DNA of 64,000 nucleotides from Lachnospiraceae bacterium. Its GTDB lineage: Bacteria > Bacillota > Clostridia > Lachnospirales > Lachnospiraceae. The DNA is taken from contig CAAFWV010000040.1 of NCBI GenBank assembly GCA_900766815.1, forward strand, positions 3,748 through 67,747. The letters are read 5' to 3'. Shown here in pieces: positions 57,034-64,000 of the stretch; position 1 is the stretch's first letter; every line of letters starts with the position of its first letter. Position numbers and translations under genes: made by a program. The notes beneath the pieces are model-generated. The model did not search any database, was not told where the DNA came from, and saw only the letters and a list, made by a program, of their open reading frames with translations.

Positions 57034-58095
57034 TTGAAAATCAATTCCTATTCAATAGGAATGGAGTCCGAGAGAACCTACAGTTCTTATGAGACAAGGA
57101 AGTTAAACATCAGTGCAGTCAGGATTAACAGTAATGCGCTAAAGAGTGCGACAGATGAAGGTGATACGTTCAAGAATCTGTCATGGAATCTTAAGGAGGA
57201 GGATGAAGCGGCTGCAATCAGGCAGAGGCGGACGTCTCCTATTACCCATGTGGATGACAGAGAGGTTACCAGAGTAAGGAACAGCTTCATCCAGCATCTG
57301 TGGCAGATGTTCTTCGGCAGGGAGAAGGCAGACGAGCTCAAGGAGTACATGGACGAGGATGCAGGCTATGACAATATGAGCAGCCTTAACGCCGATGTAT
57401 ACAATCTGAAGCCGAGACCGGTTAACATGCTGGTGCTCAGCGGAAGCTTTGAGACCTACTATGAAGAGAACCAGTCCATGAGCTTTCATACGGGAGGCTA
57501 TGTACAGTGTGAGGATGGCAGAACCATTGATTTCGGTCTGGATGTAGAGATGACAGCATCCTTTACACAGTATTACAAGGAGGAAGGCATCAGTGCTCAG
57601 GCTATGTGTGACCCGCTGGTACTTAACTTCGAAGGTAACGTGGCAGGGCTTTCAGACATGAAGTTTAAGTTCGACCTTGATGCAGACGGAACTGAAGATG
57701 AAATATCCACCCTGGCAGGCGGCAACGGCTTCTTAGCCCTTGACCTTAACAATGACGGCAGAATCAATGACGGCAGCGAGCTCTTCGGAACTAAGTCCGG
57801 TAACGGCTTTGCAGACTTAAGTCAGTATGACGAAGACGGTAACGGCTTCATAGATGAGAACGACAGCGTTTTTGACAGATTAAAGATATGGATTAAGGAT
57901 GAAAATGGCGAGGATGTACTTTATAACCTGAAGGAGAAGAATGTTGGAGCCATTTACCTTGGCAATGTTAACACGGATTTCGTAATGCGTGGCATGGAGG
58001 GCGATGTAAACGGCGCTCTGAGACGAAGCGGTGCTTTCTTGTATGAGGATGGCAGCGGAGCAGGCGTTATAAGTCATCTGGATATTGCCAATTGA
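57034..58095 (+). CDS. Calcium-binding-repeat protein of unknown function
   Basis: A 353-residue protein. The N-terminal 200 residues are unrecognised and polar, with no signal peptide or membrane helix. Residues about 210-300 hold EF-hand/dockerin-like calcium loops: FDLDADGTEDE, LDLNNDGRINDGSELFG and YDEDGNGFIDENDSVFDRLKIW, a module also seen at the ends of RTX and VCBS-type adhesins. The tail SGAFLYEDGSGAGVISHLDIA resembles the domain that follows it in those proteins. Start is TTG 57034, with AGGAGG seven bases upstream. How it leaves the cell, if it does, is not visible. Confidence 0.7.
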   Translation: MKINSYSIGMESERTYSSYETRKLNISAVRINSNALKSATDEGDTFKNLSWNLKEEDEAAAIRQRRTSPITHVDDREVTRVRNSFIQHLWQMFFGREKADELKEYMDEDAGYDNMSSLNADVYNLKPRPVNMLVLSGSFETYYEENQSMSFHTGGYVQCEDGRTIDFGLDVEMTASFTQYYKEEGISAQAMCDPLVLNFEGNVAGLSDMKFKFDLDADGTEDEISTLAGGNGFLALDLNNDGRINDGSELFGTKSGNGFADLSQYDEDGNGFIDENDSVFDRLKIWIKDENGEDVLYNLKEKNVGAIYLGNVNTDFVMRGMEGDVNGALRRSGAFLYEDGSGAGVISHLDIAN

Positions 58096-58107
58096 TTATA
58101 GAAAAAT

Positions 58108-58142
58108 GGGGAACGGAGAGCCATCTCTGTCCCCTTTTTTAT
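58108..58142 (+). terminator. Intrinsic terminator after the calcium-binding protein gene
   Basis: GGGGAACGGAGA pairs with TCTCTGTCCCC across a GCCA-containing loop, then six T residues. Confidence 0.85.
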
Positions 58143-58170
58143 TGCTCAAACGACTATATCTTGCTATAAT
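58142..58170 (+). promoter_or_regulatory. Promoter of the small membrane protein gene
   Basis: TTGCTC (58142-58147), 17 bases, TATAAT (58165-58170) with an extended -10 TGC. It begins directly at the end of the preceding terminator. Confidence 0.8.
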
Positions 58171-58201
58171 ATGTAGGAATTTATTAAGAGGAGGATACAT
58201 C

Positions 58202-58675
58202 GTGAGTACAGGATGGATTGTAACAATAGTAATACTTGTAGTATTGGTTGCTCTTATTGTTGGATTATACTTTTTGGGTAAGAGAGCTGAGAAGCGTCAG
58301 GCTGAGCAGAAGGAACAGATGGAGGCTGTTAAGCAGACCGTTTCGATGCTTGTAATTGATAAGAAGAAGATGAAGATTAAGGATGCGGGACTTCCTTCAG
58401 TTGTGCTGGAGAACACACCTAAGCTCATGCGTGGTTCCAAGCTTCCGATTGTTAAGGCTAAGATTGGTCCCCAGGTGATGTCTCTTGTATGTGATGCAGC
58501 AATATTTGACCAGCTTCCGGTTAAGAAGGAGGTTAAGGCTACAGTGAGCGGTATCTATATCACAGGCTTCAAGGGCTTACATGGCAAAATCGAGGCAACT
58601 CCGGTTAAGAAGAGCCGTTTCAAGAAGATGGTCGAGAACCTTCAGGAGAAGGCAGGAGCAAAGCCTGTCAAATAA
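58202..58675 (+). CDS. Small single-pass membrane protein, unknown function
   Basis: A 157-residue protein with one N-terminal membrane helix (residues 4-26, [22 protein letters not shown]) and a basic cytoplasmic domain with a charged helix ([24 protein letters not shown]) and a C-terminal lysine-rich region. No named family is apparent to me. GTG 58202 is chosen with AGAGGAGG eight bases before it. It probably shares a transcript with asnS 47 bases downstream. Confidence 0.72.
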   Translation: MSTGWIVTIVILVVLVALIVGLYFLGKRAEKRQAEQKEQMEAVKQTVSMLVIDKKKMKIKDAGLPSVVLENTPKLMRGSKLPIVKAKIGPQVMSLVCDAAIFDQLPVKKEVKATVSGIYITGFKGLHGKIEATPVKKSRFKKMVENLQEKAGAKPVK

Positions 58676-58722
58676 CAGATGTAATCAAGGGGCAAATCCC
58701 TGTTATATTGAGGAGAAATATT

Positions 58723-60114
58723 ATGGAACTGACAAACATCAAGCAGTTATTCCGCGAGCAGGCCTCATTTACAGACAAAGAGGTTACTATCGGCGGATGG
58801 CTAAGGAGCAACAGAGATTCCAAGACCTTTGGATTTCTAACAGTGAATGACGGCTCATTCTTTGAATCATTACAGGTTGTGTATTCTGACAATCTGGAGA
58901 ACTTCCCGGCTATTACCAAGCTGAATGTCGGTGCCGCAGTCATCTGTACCGGTACCATTGTTGCAACACCCAATGCCAAGCAGCCCTTCGAGATGCAGGC
59001 TAAGGTTGTTGAGATAGAAGGAGAATCAACAGCTGATTATCCGCTTCAGAAGAAGCGTCACAGCTTCGAATACCTCCGTACAATTACCCACCTTCGTCCC
59101 AGAACCAACACCTTCGAGGCCGTATTCAGGGTGAGAAGTGTGGCTGCATATGCCATTCACAAGTTCTTCCAGGAGAGGGATTTCGTATATGTTCATACTC
59201 CCATTATTACCGGAAGCGACTGTGAGGGCGCAGGAGAGATGTTTCAGGTAACAACTCTTGATATGAACAATCTTCCGCTTACAGAGGATGGCAAGGTGGA
59301 TTACAGCAAGGATTTCTATGGTCATTCGACAAACCTTACCGTATCGGGACAGCTTAACGTTGAGACCTTTGCCTTTGCCTTCAAGAATGTATATACCTTT
59401 GGTCCCACCTTCAGAGCAGAGAATTCCAACACAACAAGACATGCTGCCGAGTTCTGGATGATTGAGCCGGAGATATGCTTCGCTGACCTTCAGGATGATA
59501 TGATGCTTGCAGAGAGCATGCTTAAGTATGTAATCAGATACGTGCTTGACAACTGCCCTGAGGAGATGAACTTCTTCAACAGCTTTGTTGACAAGGGTCT
59601 TATTGAGAGACTTGAGCATGTGGCAAATTCAGACTTTGGCCGCGTAACCTATACAGAGGCTATAAAGATCTTAGAGAAGCATAATGATGAATTTGATTAC
59701 AAGGTTTACTGGGGCTGTGACCTTCAGACAGAGCATGAGAGATATCTTACAGAGAAAGAGTTCAAGAGACCTGTATTCGTAACAGATTATCCTAAGGAGA
59801 TTAAGGCCTTCTACATGAAGCTTAATGAGGATGGCAAGACTGTTGCAGCCTGCGACTGTCTGGTTCCGGGAATCGGTGAGATTATCGGAGGTTCTCAGAG
59901 AGAGGATAACCTTGAACTCTTAGAGAAGAGAATGGATGAGTGTGGTCTTAATAAGGAAGATTACGGCTTCTATTTAGACTTAAGAAAATATGGTTCGGCA
60001 AGACATGCGGGCTTCGGACTCGGATTTGAGAGATGCATTATGTATCTCACCGGTATGGGCAATATCCGTGACGTACTGCCGTTCCCAAGAACAGTAGGAA
60101 ACTGCGATTTGTAA
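58723..60114 (+). CDS. asnS: Asparaginyl-tRNA synthetase
   Basis: Class II synthetase for Asn; 463 residues. N-terminal OB fold ([24 protein letters not shown]), class II motif 2 [24 protein letters not shown] and motif 3 [34 protein letters not shown] lies before ATG 58723. The Asn-specific AENSNT distinguishes it from AspS. Confidence 0.96.
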   Translation: MELTNIKQLFREQASFTDKEVTIGGWLRSNRDSKTFGFLTVNDGSFFESLQVVYSDNLENFPAITKLNVGAAVICTGTIVATPNAKQPFEMQAKVVEIEGESTADYPLQKKRHSFEYLRTITHLRPRTNTFEAVFRVRSVAAYAIHKFFQERDFVYVHTPIITGSDCEGAGEMFQVTTLDMNNLPLTEDGKVDYSKDFYGHSTNLTVSGQLNVETFAFAFKNVYTFGPTFRAENSNTTRHAAEFWMIEPEICFADLQDDMMLAESMLKYVIRYVLDNCPEEMNFFNSFVDKGLIERLEHVANSDFGRVTYTEAIKILEKHNDEFDYKVYWGCDLQTEHERYLTEKEFKRPVFVTDYPKEIKAFYMKLNEDGKTVAACDCLVPGIGEIIGGSQREDNLELLEKRMDECGLNKEDYGFYLDLRKYGSARHAGFGLGFERCIMYLTGMGNIRDVLPFPRTVGNCDL

Positions 60115-60149
60115 GTAAGGGGCGGTTTTCCCCAAAAAGGAATGTCAGA

Positions 60150-61322
60150 TTGGTGATGACAAAGAGAGTAATCGCTACAATAACAAGTGTTATACTGATT
60201 CTGTCCATGCCTATGACGGTGTATGCAACGAAGATAAGCGACATCAAGGCAGAGAGAGATAAGACTCAGCAGGAGCTTAATCAGGCGAACTCGACGCTTA
60301 ATAACCTCAAGGAGGAGCGTGAGGGTATTGAGGAGGAAATCAATACTCTTGATGAGGAGCTGATGGAGGTGCTGGCTTCCATTTCGATGGTTGAGGATGA
60401 GATAGTCGAGCTGGAGGGGCAGATTGAGGAGACCGAAGAGGACCTCAAGGAGGCTATAGCTGACGAGGAAGCTCAGTACGAGGCCATGAAGAAGCGAATC
60501 CAGTATATGTATGAGAAGGGCGATTATTCCTATCTGGAGCTTCTGCTTGAGTGCAAGAACATGTCGGATCTGGTATCTAAGTCCGAGTATGTGGAGGAGC
60601 TCTATGAATATGACCGCAAGATGCTGATTAAGTATCAGGAAGCCAGGCAGTTAGTGGAGGATACTAAAGAAAAACTTCTCATGGAACAGGAGGAACTCGA
60701 GGTATCCAAGCATGAGCTTGACGAGGAGAAGGCGGGACTGGATGAACTGTTAGAGGAGAAGAAGGCTGAGGCGAGTGATTATGACGCTGAGATAGCCAAG
60801 GTTAAGCAGGCGGCGACCCTCTTCAAGGCCAAGATTAAGCAGCAGAATGCTCAGATCAAGAAGCTTGAGGAAGAGGAAGCCAAGAAGGCAGCGGAGGAAG
60901 CAGCCAAGGCGTCTGCAGGTAATAGCAACTCTTCAAACGTTGATTCGACATCAATAATAAGTGGCGCGAGCGGAAGTGCCAAGGGTAAGGATATAGCCAA
61001 CTTTGCCTGCAGATATGTGGGTAATCCGTATGTAGCGGGAGGAACCTCGCTTACTAACGGAGCAGACTGCTCAGGCTTTACCTTTGCGGTATATAAGGAA
61101 TTTGGTATCAGCCTTCCCAGGACCTCAACTGCACAGAGAGGTGCAGGCAGGGAGGTATCACTTTCGGATGCCCAGCCGGGAGACATCGTCTGCTATGCCG
61201 GACATGTAGCTCTCTATATTGGCGGTGGCAGAATAGTGCATGCCAGCACACCAAGCACCGGAATCAAATACGGCAATGTAAACTATAAGCCCATCATCAC
61301 GGTTCGAAGAATCGTAGATTAA
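60150..61322 (+). CDS. Secreted coiled-coil NlpC/P60 peptidoglycan hydrolase
   Basis: A 390-residue exported endopeptidase of the CwlO/PcsB layout. Signal peptide ends near MTVYA; a coiled coil fills about residues 30-250; an Ala/Ser/Asn linker follows; the NlpC/P60 domain (about 275-390) has catalytic Cys in [23 protein letters not shown] and His in [16 protein letters not shown]. The coiled coil shares [20 protein letters not shown] and [11 protein letters not shown] with the SleB-type protein at 17281. Start may be TTG 60150 (AAGGAA eight bases before), GTG 60153 or ATG 60156. Likely cleaves stem-peptide bonds under FtsEX control. Confidence 0.9.
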   Translation: MVMTKRVIATITSVILILSMPMTVYATKISDIKAERDKTQQELNQANSTLNNLKEEREGIEEEINTLDEELMEVLASISMVEDEIVELEGQIEETEEDLKEAIADEEAQYEAMKKRIQYMYEKGDYSYLELLLECKNMSDLVSKSEYVEELYEYDRKMLIKYQEARQLVEDTKEKLLMEQEELEVSKHELDEEKAGLDELLEEKKAEASDYDAEIAKVKQAATLFKAKIKQQNAQIKKLEEEEAKKAAEEAAKASAGNSNSSNVDSTSIISGASGSAKGKDIANFACRYVGNPYVAGGTSLTNGADCSGFTFAVYKEFGISLPRTSTAQRGAGREVSLSDAQPGDIVCYAGHVALYIGGGRIVHASTPSTGIKYGNVNYKPIITVRRIVD

Positions 61323-61342
61323 TATACAATATAAGGAGAATT

Positions 61343-62977
61343 ATGGACAAGGAAAAGGTAATAGTACTGGACTTTGGCGGACAGTACAATCAGCTTGTGG
61401 CCAGACGAGTACGTGAGTGCAATGTATATTGCGAGATTTACTCATACAAAACGGATATCGACACAATCAAGGCGATGAATCCCAAGGGAATCATTTTAAC
61501 CGGTGGTCCAAACAGCGTATATGAGGAGGGTGCCCCAAGCTACAGCCGTGAGCTCTTCGAACTTGGTATTCCGGTTCTGGGCTTATGCTACGGTGCGCAG
61601 CTTATGCAACACGTTCTTGGTGGTACTGTGGAAAAAGCACCCGTCAGGGAATATGGCAAGACAGAGGTATTCGTCAATACTAAGTCTGAGCTGTTCAATT
61701 CAGTTGGAAGTGCATCGACTGCTATTCCTACTCCGGACATCTCGCTTCCTGAGCATGCTGCTAACAATAGTACAACTCAGTGCTGGATGAGCCACAACGA
61801 TTATATATCTAAGATGGCAGAGGGCTTCGTATCTGTAGCACATACAGCAGACTGCCCTGTTGCTGCAGCAGAGAATAAGGCAAAAAATCTATATGCAATT
61901 CAGTTCCACCCTGAGGTATTACATACCATCGAAGGAACCAAGATGCTGTACAATTTTGTAAGAAATATTTGTGGATGTGCAGGCGACTGGAGAATGGATT
62001 CCTTCGTAGAGACATCTATTAAGGAAATAAGGGAGAAGGTAGGAAGTGGTAAGGTATTGCTTGCCTTGTCAGGTGGTGTTGATTCATCTGTTGCAGCAGG
62101 ACTTCTCTCGAAAGCAATTGGTAAGCAGCTTACTTGTGTATTTGTTGATCATGGTCTGCTTCGTAAGAACGAAGGAGATGAGGTTGAGAAGATATTTGGA
62201 CCTGATGGAAACTTCGACCTCAACTTTATCAGAGTTAACGCAAGTGACCGTTACTATGCTAAGCTTGCCGGCGTAGAAGAGCCTGAAAGAAAGAGAAAGA
62301 TTATCGGTGAGGAATTTATAAGAGTCTTCGAGGAAGAGGCTAAGAAGATTGGAGCGGTTGATTTCCTTGCACAGGGAACCATATATCCGGATGTTGTTGA
62401 GTCGGGACTTGGCGGAGAGTCAGCTGTAATTAAGTCGCATCATAATGTTGGCGGTCTTCCTGATTATGTTGACTTCAAAGAAATAATTGAGCCACTACGT
62501 AACCTGTTTAAGGATGAAGTAAGACAGGCAGGTCTTGAACTTGGGTTACCCAGAGAACTTGTATTCCGTCAGCCTTTCCCGGGACCGGGACTCGGAATCA
62601 GAATAATCGGAGAAGTTACTGCAGCCAAGGTTAGCATTGTTCAGGATGCTGACTACATCTTTAGAGAAGAGGTAGATAAGGCAGCAGCCGAGTATGAGAA
62701 GGTTAATGGTGAGGCTCCGTCATGGATGCCCAACCAGTACTTCGCGGCTCTCTCTAATATGCGCTCTGTAGGAGTTATGGGAGATGAGCGAACATATGAT
62801 TATGCAGTAGTGCTAAGAGCAGTCAGAACCATTGATTTCATGACTGCCGAGTCAGCGAATATCCCTTATGATGTTCTTCAGACAGTAATGAACAGAATCA
62901 TCAAGGAAGTTCGCGGCGTTAACCGCACGTTGGTGGATATTACATCCAAGCCACCTGGAACGATAGAGTTGGAATAA
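61343..62977 (+). CDS. guaA: GMP synthase (glutamine-hydrolysing)
   Basis: Aminates XMP to GMP; 544 residues, about 20-30 longer than usual. The glutaminase has GLCYGAQL (catalytic Cys), and FHPEV (His/Glu); the ATP pyrophosphatase loop is [15 protein letters not shown]. Relative to the common form there is an insert of about 20 residues between the catalytic Cys and His (around [18 protein letters not shown]) and about 10 extra residues near the C-terminal dimer domain (around VNGEAPSW). TAAGGAGAA precedes the ATG. Confidence 0.96.
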   Translation: MDKEKVIVLDFGGQYNQLVARRVRECNVYCEIYSYKTDIDTIKAMNPKGIILTGGPNSVYEEGAPSYSRELFELGIPVLGLCYGAQLMQHVLGGTVEKAPVREYGKTEVFVNTKSELFNSVGSASTAIPTPDISLPEHAANNSTTQCWMSHNDYISKMAEGFVSVAHTADCPVAAAENKAKNLYAIQFHPEVLHTIEGTKMLYNFVRNICGCAGDWRMDSFVETSIKEIREKVGSGKVLLALSGGVDSSVAAGLLSKAIGKQLTCVFVDHGLLRKNEGDEVEKIFGPDGNFDLNFIRVNASDRYYAKLAGVEEPERKRKIIGEEFIRVFEEEAKKIGAVDFLAQGTIYPDVVESGLGGESAVIKSHHNVGGLPDYVDFKEIIEPLRNLFKDEVRQAGLELGLPRELVFRQPFPGPGLGIRIIGEVTAAKVSIVQDADYIFREEVDKAAAEYEKVNGEAPSWMPNQYFAALSNMRSVGVMGDERTYDYAVVLRAVRTIDFMTAESANIPYDVLQTVMNRIIKEVRGVNRTLVDITSKPPGTIELE

Positions 62978-63025
62978 TGAAAGTAACTCAAAGAATGCCG
63001 TATTTATGCGGTTTGTGAGGCTTTT

Positions 63026-63081
63026 CAATAACGATTTGATAACAAAATGATAACACTGTGATAAATTGCATTATTGATAAA
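63026..63081. repeat. Phased short repeats (TGATAAC/A) after guaA
   Basis: CAATAAC, TGATAAC, TGATAAC and TGATAAA start at 63026, 63037, 63048 and 63059, exactly 11 bases apart; another TGATAAA starts at 63075. The spacing of one helical turn suggests a protein-binding array. Confidence 0.5.
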
Positions 63082-63123
63082 TAGTGCAAATGGTTAACAG
63101 GTGTGGTTTCAGATAAGACAAAC

Positions 63124-63173
63124 AAAGGTCTTGTCGAGCTAATGAAAAATTAGCTTGGCAAGGCCTTTTTCTT
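63124..63173. terminator. Bidirectional terminator between guaA and the XRE gene
   Basis: Two 20-base arms (63124-63143 and 63149-63168) pair over their whole length with three G-T wobbles around a five-base loop, followed by T-rich sequence and preceded by A residues. Confidence 0.9.
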
Positions 63174-63211
63174 TGCCTAAAAGTAAGCCGGTTGAAACGA
63201 TTCGAAGAGCA

Positions 63212-63763
63212 TTATTTCTTCTTACTTTCAGATTTATTGATTTTTTTGCCCTCAGCGATAAGCATGTTGCTGAGTTCCTGAGGGATGACTTTTGCGAAAT
63301 GGGTATGTGTTGTCTGACCAACAACTGGATAGTGATAGCGCCACTGGTCATATTCATCCTGGGTGATCTGTTTAGATTCCAGAGCTTCTGCTTTATCCAT
63401 CCAGTCCATCATCATATCGTAGAACTGGCTGCTGTCCGGGAAATGCCTTAAATCAAGATAGAGACGAGGCTGACCGTCCTCCGCTTTCTCTATTTTGAGA
63501 CCATAGCGATCTTCAAGGGTAAAAAGAGTATGCATAAGACCAACATAGGAATCAATATCCGGAACTTTCAGGGCTTCCGGATTTACATCAAATATATCTG
63601 CAAGTGCCTTGATCAGGTTGTCCTTTGGAACACGGGTTTCTTTTTCATATTGAGCCATACGGACATCGGCGGATTTTTCATCAAAGCCAATTTGTCCTCC
63701 TACATATTTTTGAGTCATTCCGCGTTTGGTGCGGAAGAAATGGATTCGTTCTCCTATTGCCAT
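63212..63763 (-). CDS. XRE-family transcriptional regulator
   Basis: A 183-residue regulator. The N-terminal Cro/CI-type helix-turn-helix covers residues 2-65 (IGERIHFFRTKRGMTQKYVG, VRMAQYEKETRVP, LADIFDVNPEAL). The C-terminal 115 residues (LYLDLRHFPDSSQFYDMMMDWMDKAEAL and HFAKVIPQELSNMLI) are shared, from memory, with regulators carried by Firmicute conjugative elements. GAAAGGAG precedes the ATG. Palindromes lie in its promoter region. It probably represses itself and a divergent gene beyond the window. Confidence 0.85.
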   Translation of the reverse strand: MAIGERIHFFRTKRGMTQKYVGGQIGFDEKSADVRMAQYEKETRVPKDNLIKALADIFDVNPEALKVPDIDSYVGLMHTLFTLEDRYGLKIEKAEDGQPRLYLDLRHFPDSSQFYDMMMDWMDKAEALESKQITQDEYDQWRYHYPVVGQTTHTHFAKVIPQELSNMLIAEGKKINKSESKKK

Positions 63764-63795
63764 GGTAATGCTCCTTTCGCTGTGTGGAAATATAC

Positions 63796-63814
63796 CAGAT
63801 TTCTTCGAAATCTG
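63796..63814. promoter_or_regulatory. Dyad in the XRE promoter region
   Basis: CAGATTTC and GAAATCTG flank a three-base centre. On the minus strand it lies between a possible -35 TGGTCA and -10 TATATT (63795-63790), so a protein bound here would block transcription of the XRE gene. Confidence 0.55.
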
Positions 63815-63872
63815 ACCACATTCGGAATCCGCCCTTTGGGCTACTTCCTCATGTGGTTTACGTATCTAAACA

Positions 63873-63905
63873 ATACATGTATAGATGCATGCATCATACA
63901 TGTAT
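63873..63905. promoter_or_regulatory. Three adjacent perfect palindromes
   Basis: ATACATGTAT (63873-63882), GATGCATGCATC (63884-63895) and ATACATGTAT (63896-63905). Each is a perfect palindrome and the whole 33 bases are nearly symmetric. Likely an operator for the adjacent regulator or a site for a divergent promoter. A TTGACT at 63984-63989 may be the -35 of a gene leaving the window. Confidence 0.6.
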
Positions 63906-64000
63906 ATGTTTGATACGGTATATTTTAACATATTTGTTTAGTACACTCAAGAACAAATTAAACAAAAAAGTTTAATTATTCACTTGACTTTAACAAAAAT

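Noticed and set aside
60115..60149. Terminator after asnS
   Set aside because: The only stem is GGGG/CCCC with a four-base pairing and no T-run after it on the plus strand.
61323..61342. Purine riboswitch before guaA
   Set aside because: Only 20 bases separate the NlpC/P60 gene from guaA, which hold a ribosome site and nothing else.

Overview
The window looks like chromosomal DNA of an anaerobic, low-to-mid GC Firmicute of the family Lachnospiraceae (Clostridia), near Butyrivibrio, Roseburia or Eubacterium; I cannot fix the genus. Reasons: the Lachnospiraceae-type DUF6465 and DUF402 proteins, paired GlgC/GlgD, PyrK with a type 1B PyrD, a DnaD/DnaI pair, clear sigma-A promoters, strong AGGAGG ribosome sites, and frequent TTG and GTG starts. 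I found no tRNA, rRNA, CRISPR array or insertion sequence. Gene density is high and no gap exceeds 300 bases.

Layout, left to right. (1) 205-2220: a DUF3048 lipoprotein and a CobS-like membrane protein that has lost the family's aspartates. (2) 2373-9017: a complete branched-chain amino acid type ABC transporter (livJ, then livHMGF after a terminator), followed by a cytidylate-kinase-like protein and an overlapping aminotransferase. (3) 9072-9500: a lysine/alanine-rich DUF6465 protein. (4) 9590-14534: the hrcA-grpE-dnaK-dnaJ heat-shock operon with a perfect CIRCE operator. (5) 14624-18447: Sua5/YwlC, rpiB, upp, dCMP deaminase and a coiled-coil SleB-type wall hydrolase. (6) 18527-26216: a DUF402 gene, back to back with a nine-gene F-type ATP synthase operon whose c subunit carries a sodium-binding signature. 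(7) 26274-28814: a large uncharacterised membrane-anchored protein.

(8) 28904-33702, minus strand: a long PRPP synthetase, the helicase loader dnaI, dnaD and murC, with a dense cluster of DnaA boxes between dnaD and murC. (9) 33942-40573: glgC-glgD (glycogen synthesis), then pth-mfd. (10) 40758-49598: a sirtuin, a long-type ileS, glycogen phosphorylase and an aconitase-family hydratase. (11) 49682-54824: a degenerate GH9-like lipoprotein, plsC, pyrC, pyrK and pyrD. (12) 54914-58675: ispE, a GntR/FCD regulator, DUF1934, a calcium-binding-repeat protein and a small membrane protein. (13) 58723-62977: asnS, a coiled-coil NlpC/P60 hydrolase and guaA. (14) 62978-64000: a strong terminator, an 11-bp-phased repeat array and an XRE regulator with elaborate palindromes in its promoter region, possibly the edge of an element integrated next to guaA.

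The genes cover energy coupling, protein quality control, pyrimidine and purine synthesis, glycogen turnover, replication initiation and wall growth. The most unusual signals are the DnaA-box cluster before dnaD, three proteins that keep a fold but have lost catalytic residues (CobS-like, GH9-like, C39-like), the palindromes and phased repeats beyond guaA, and a possible attenuator before livJ. All function calls rest on reading the translated sequence and recalling family motifs; no database search was run.
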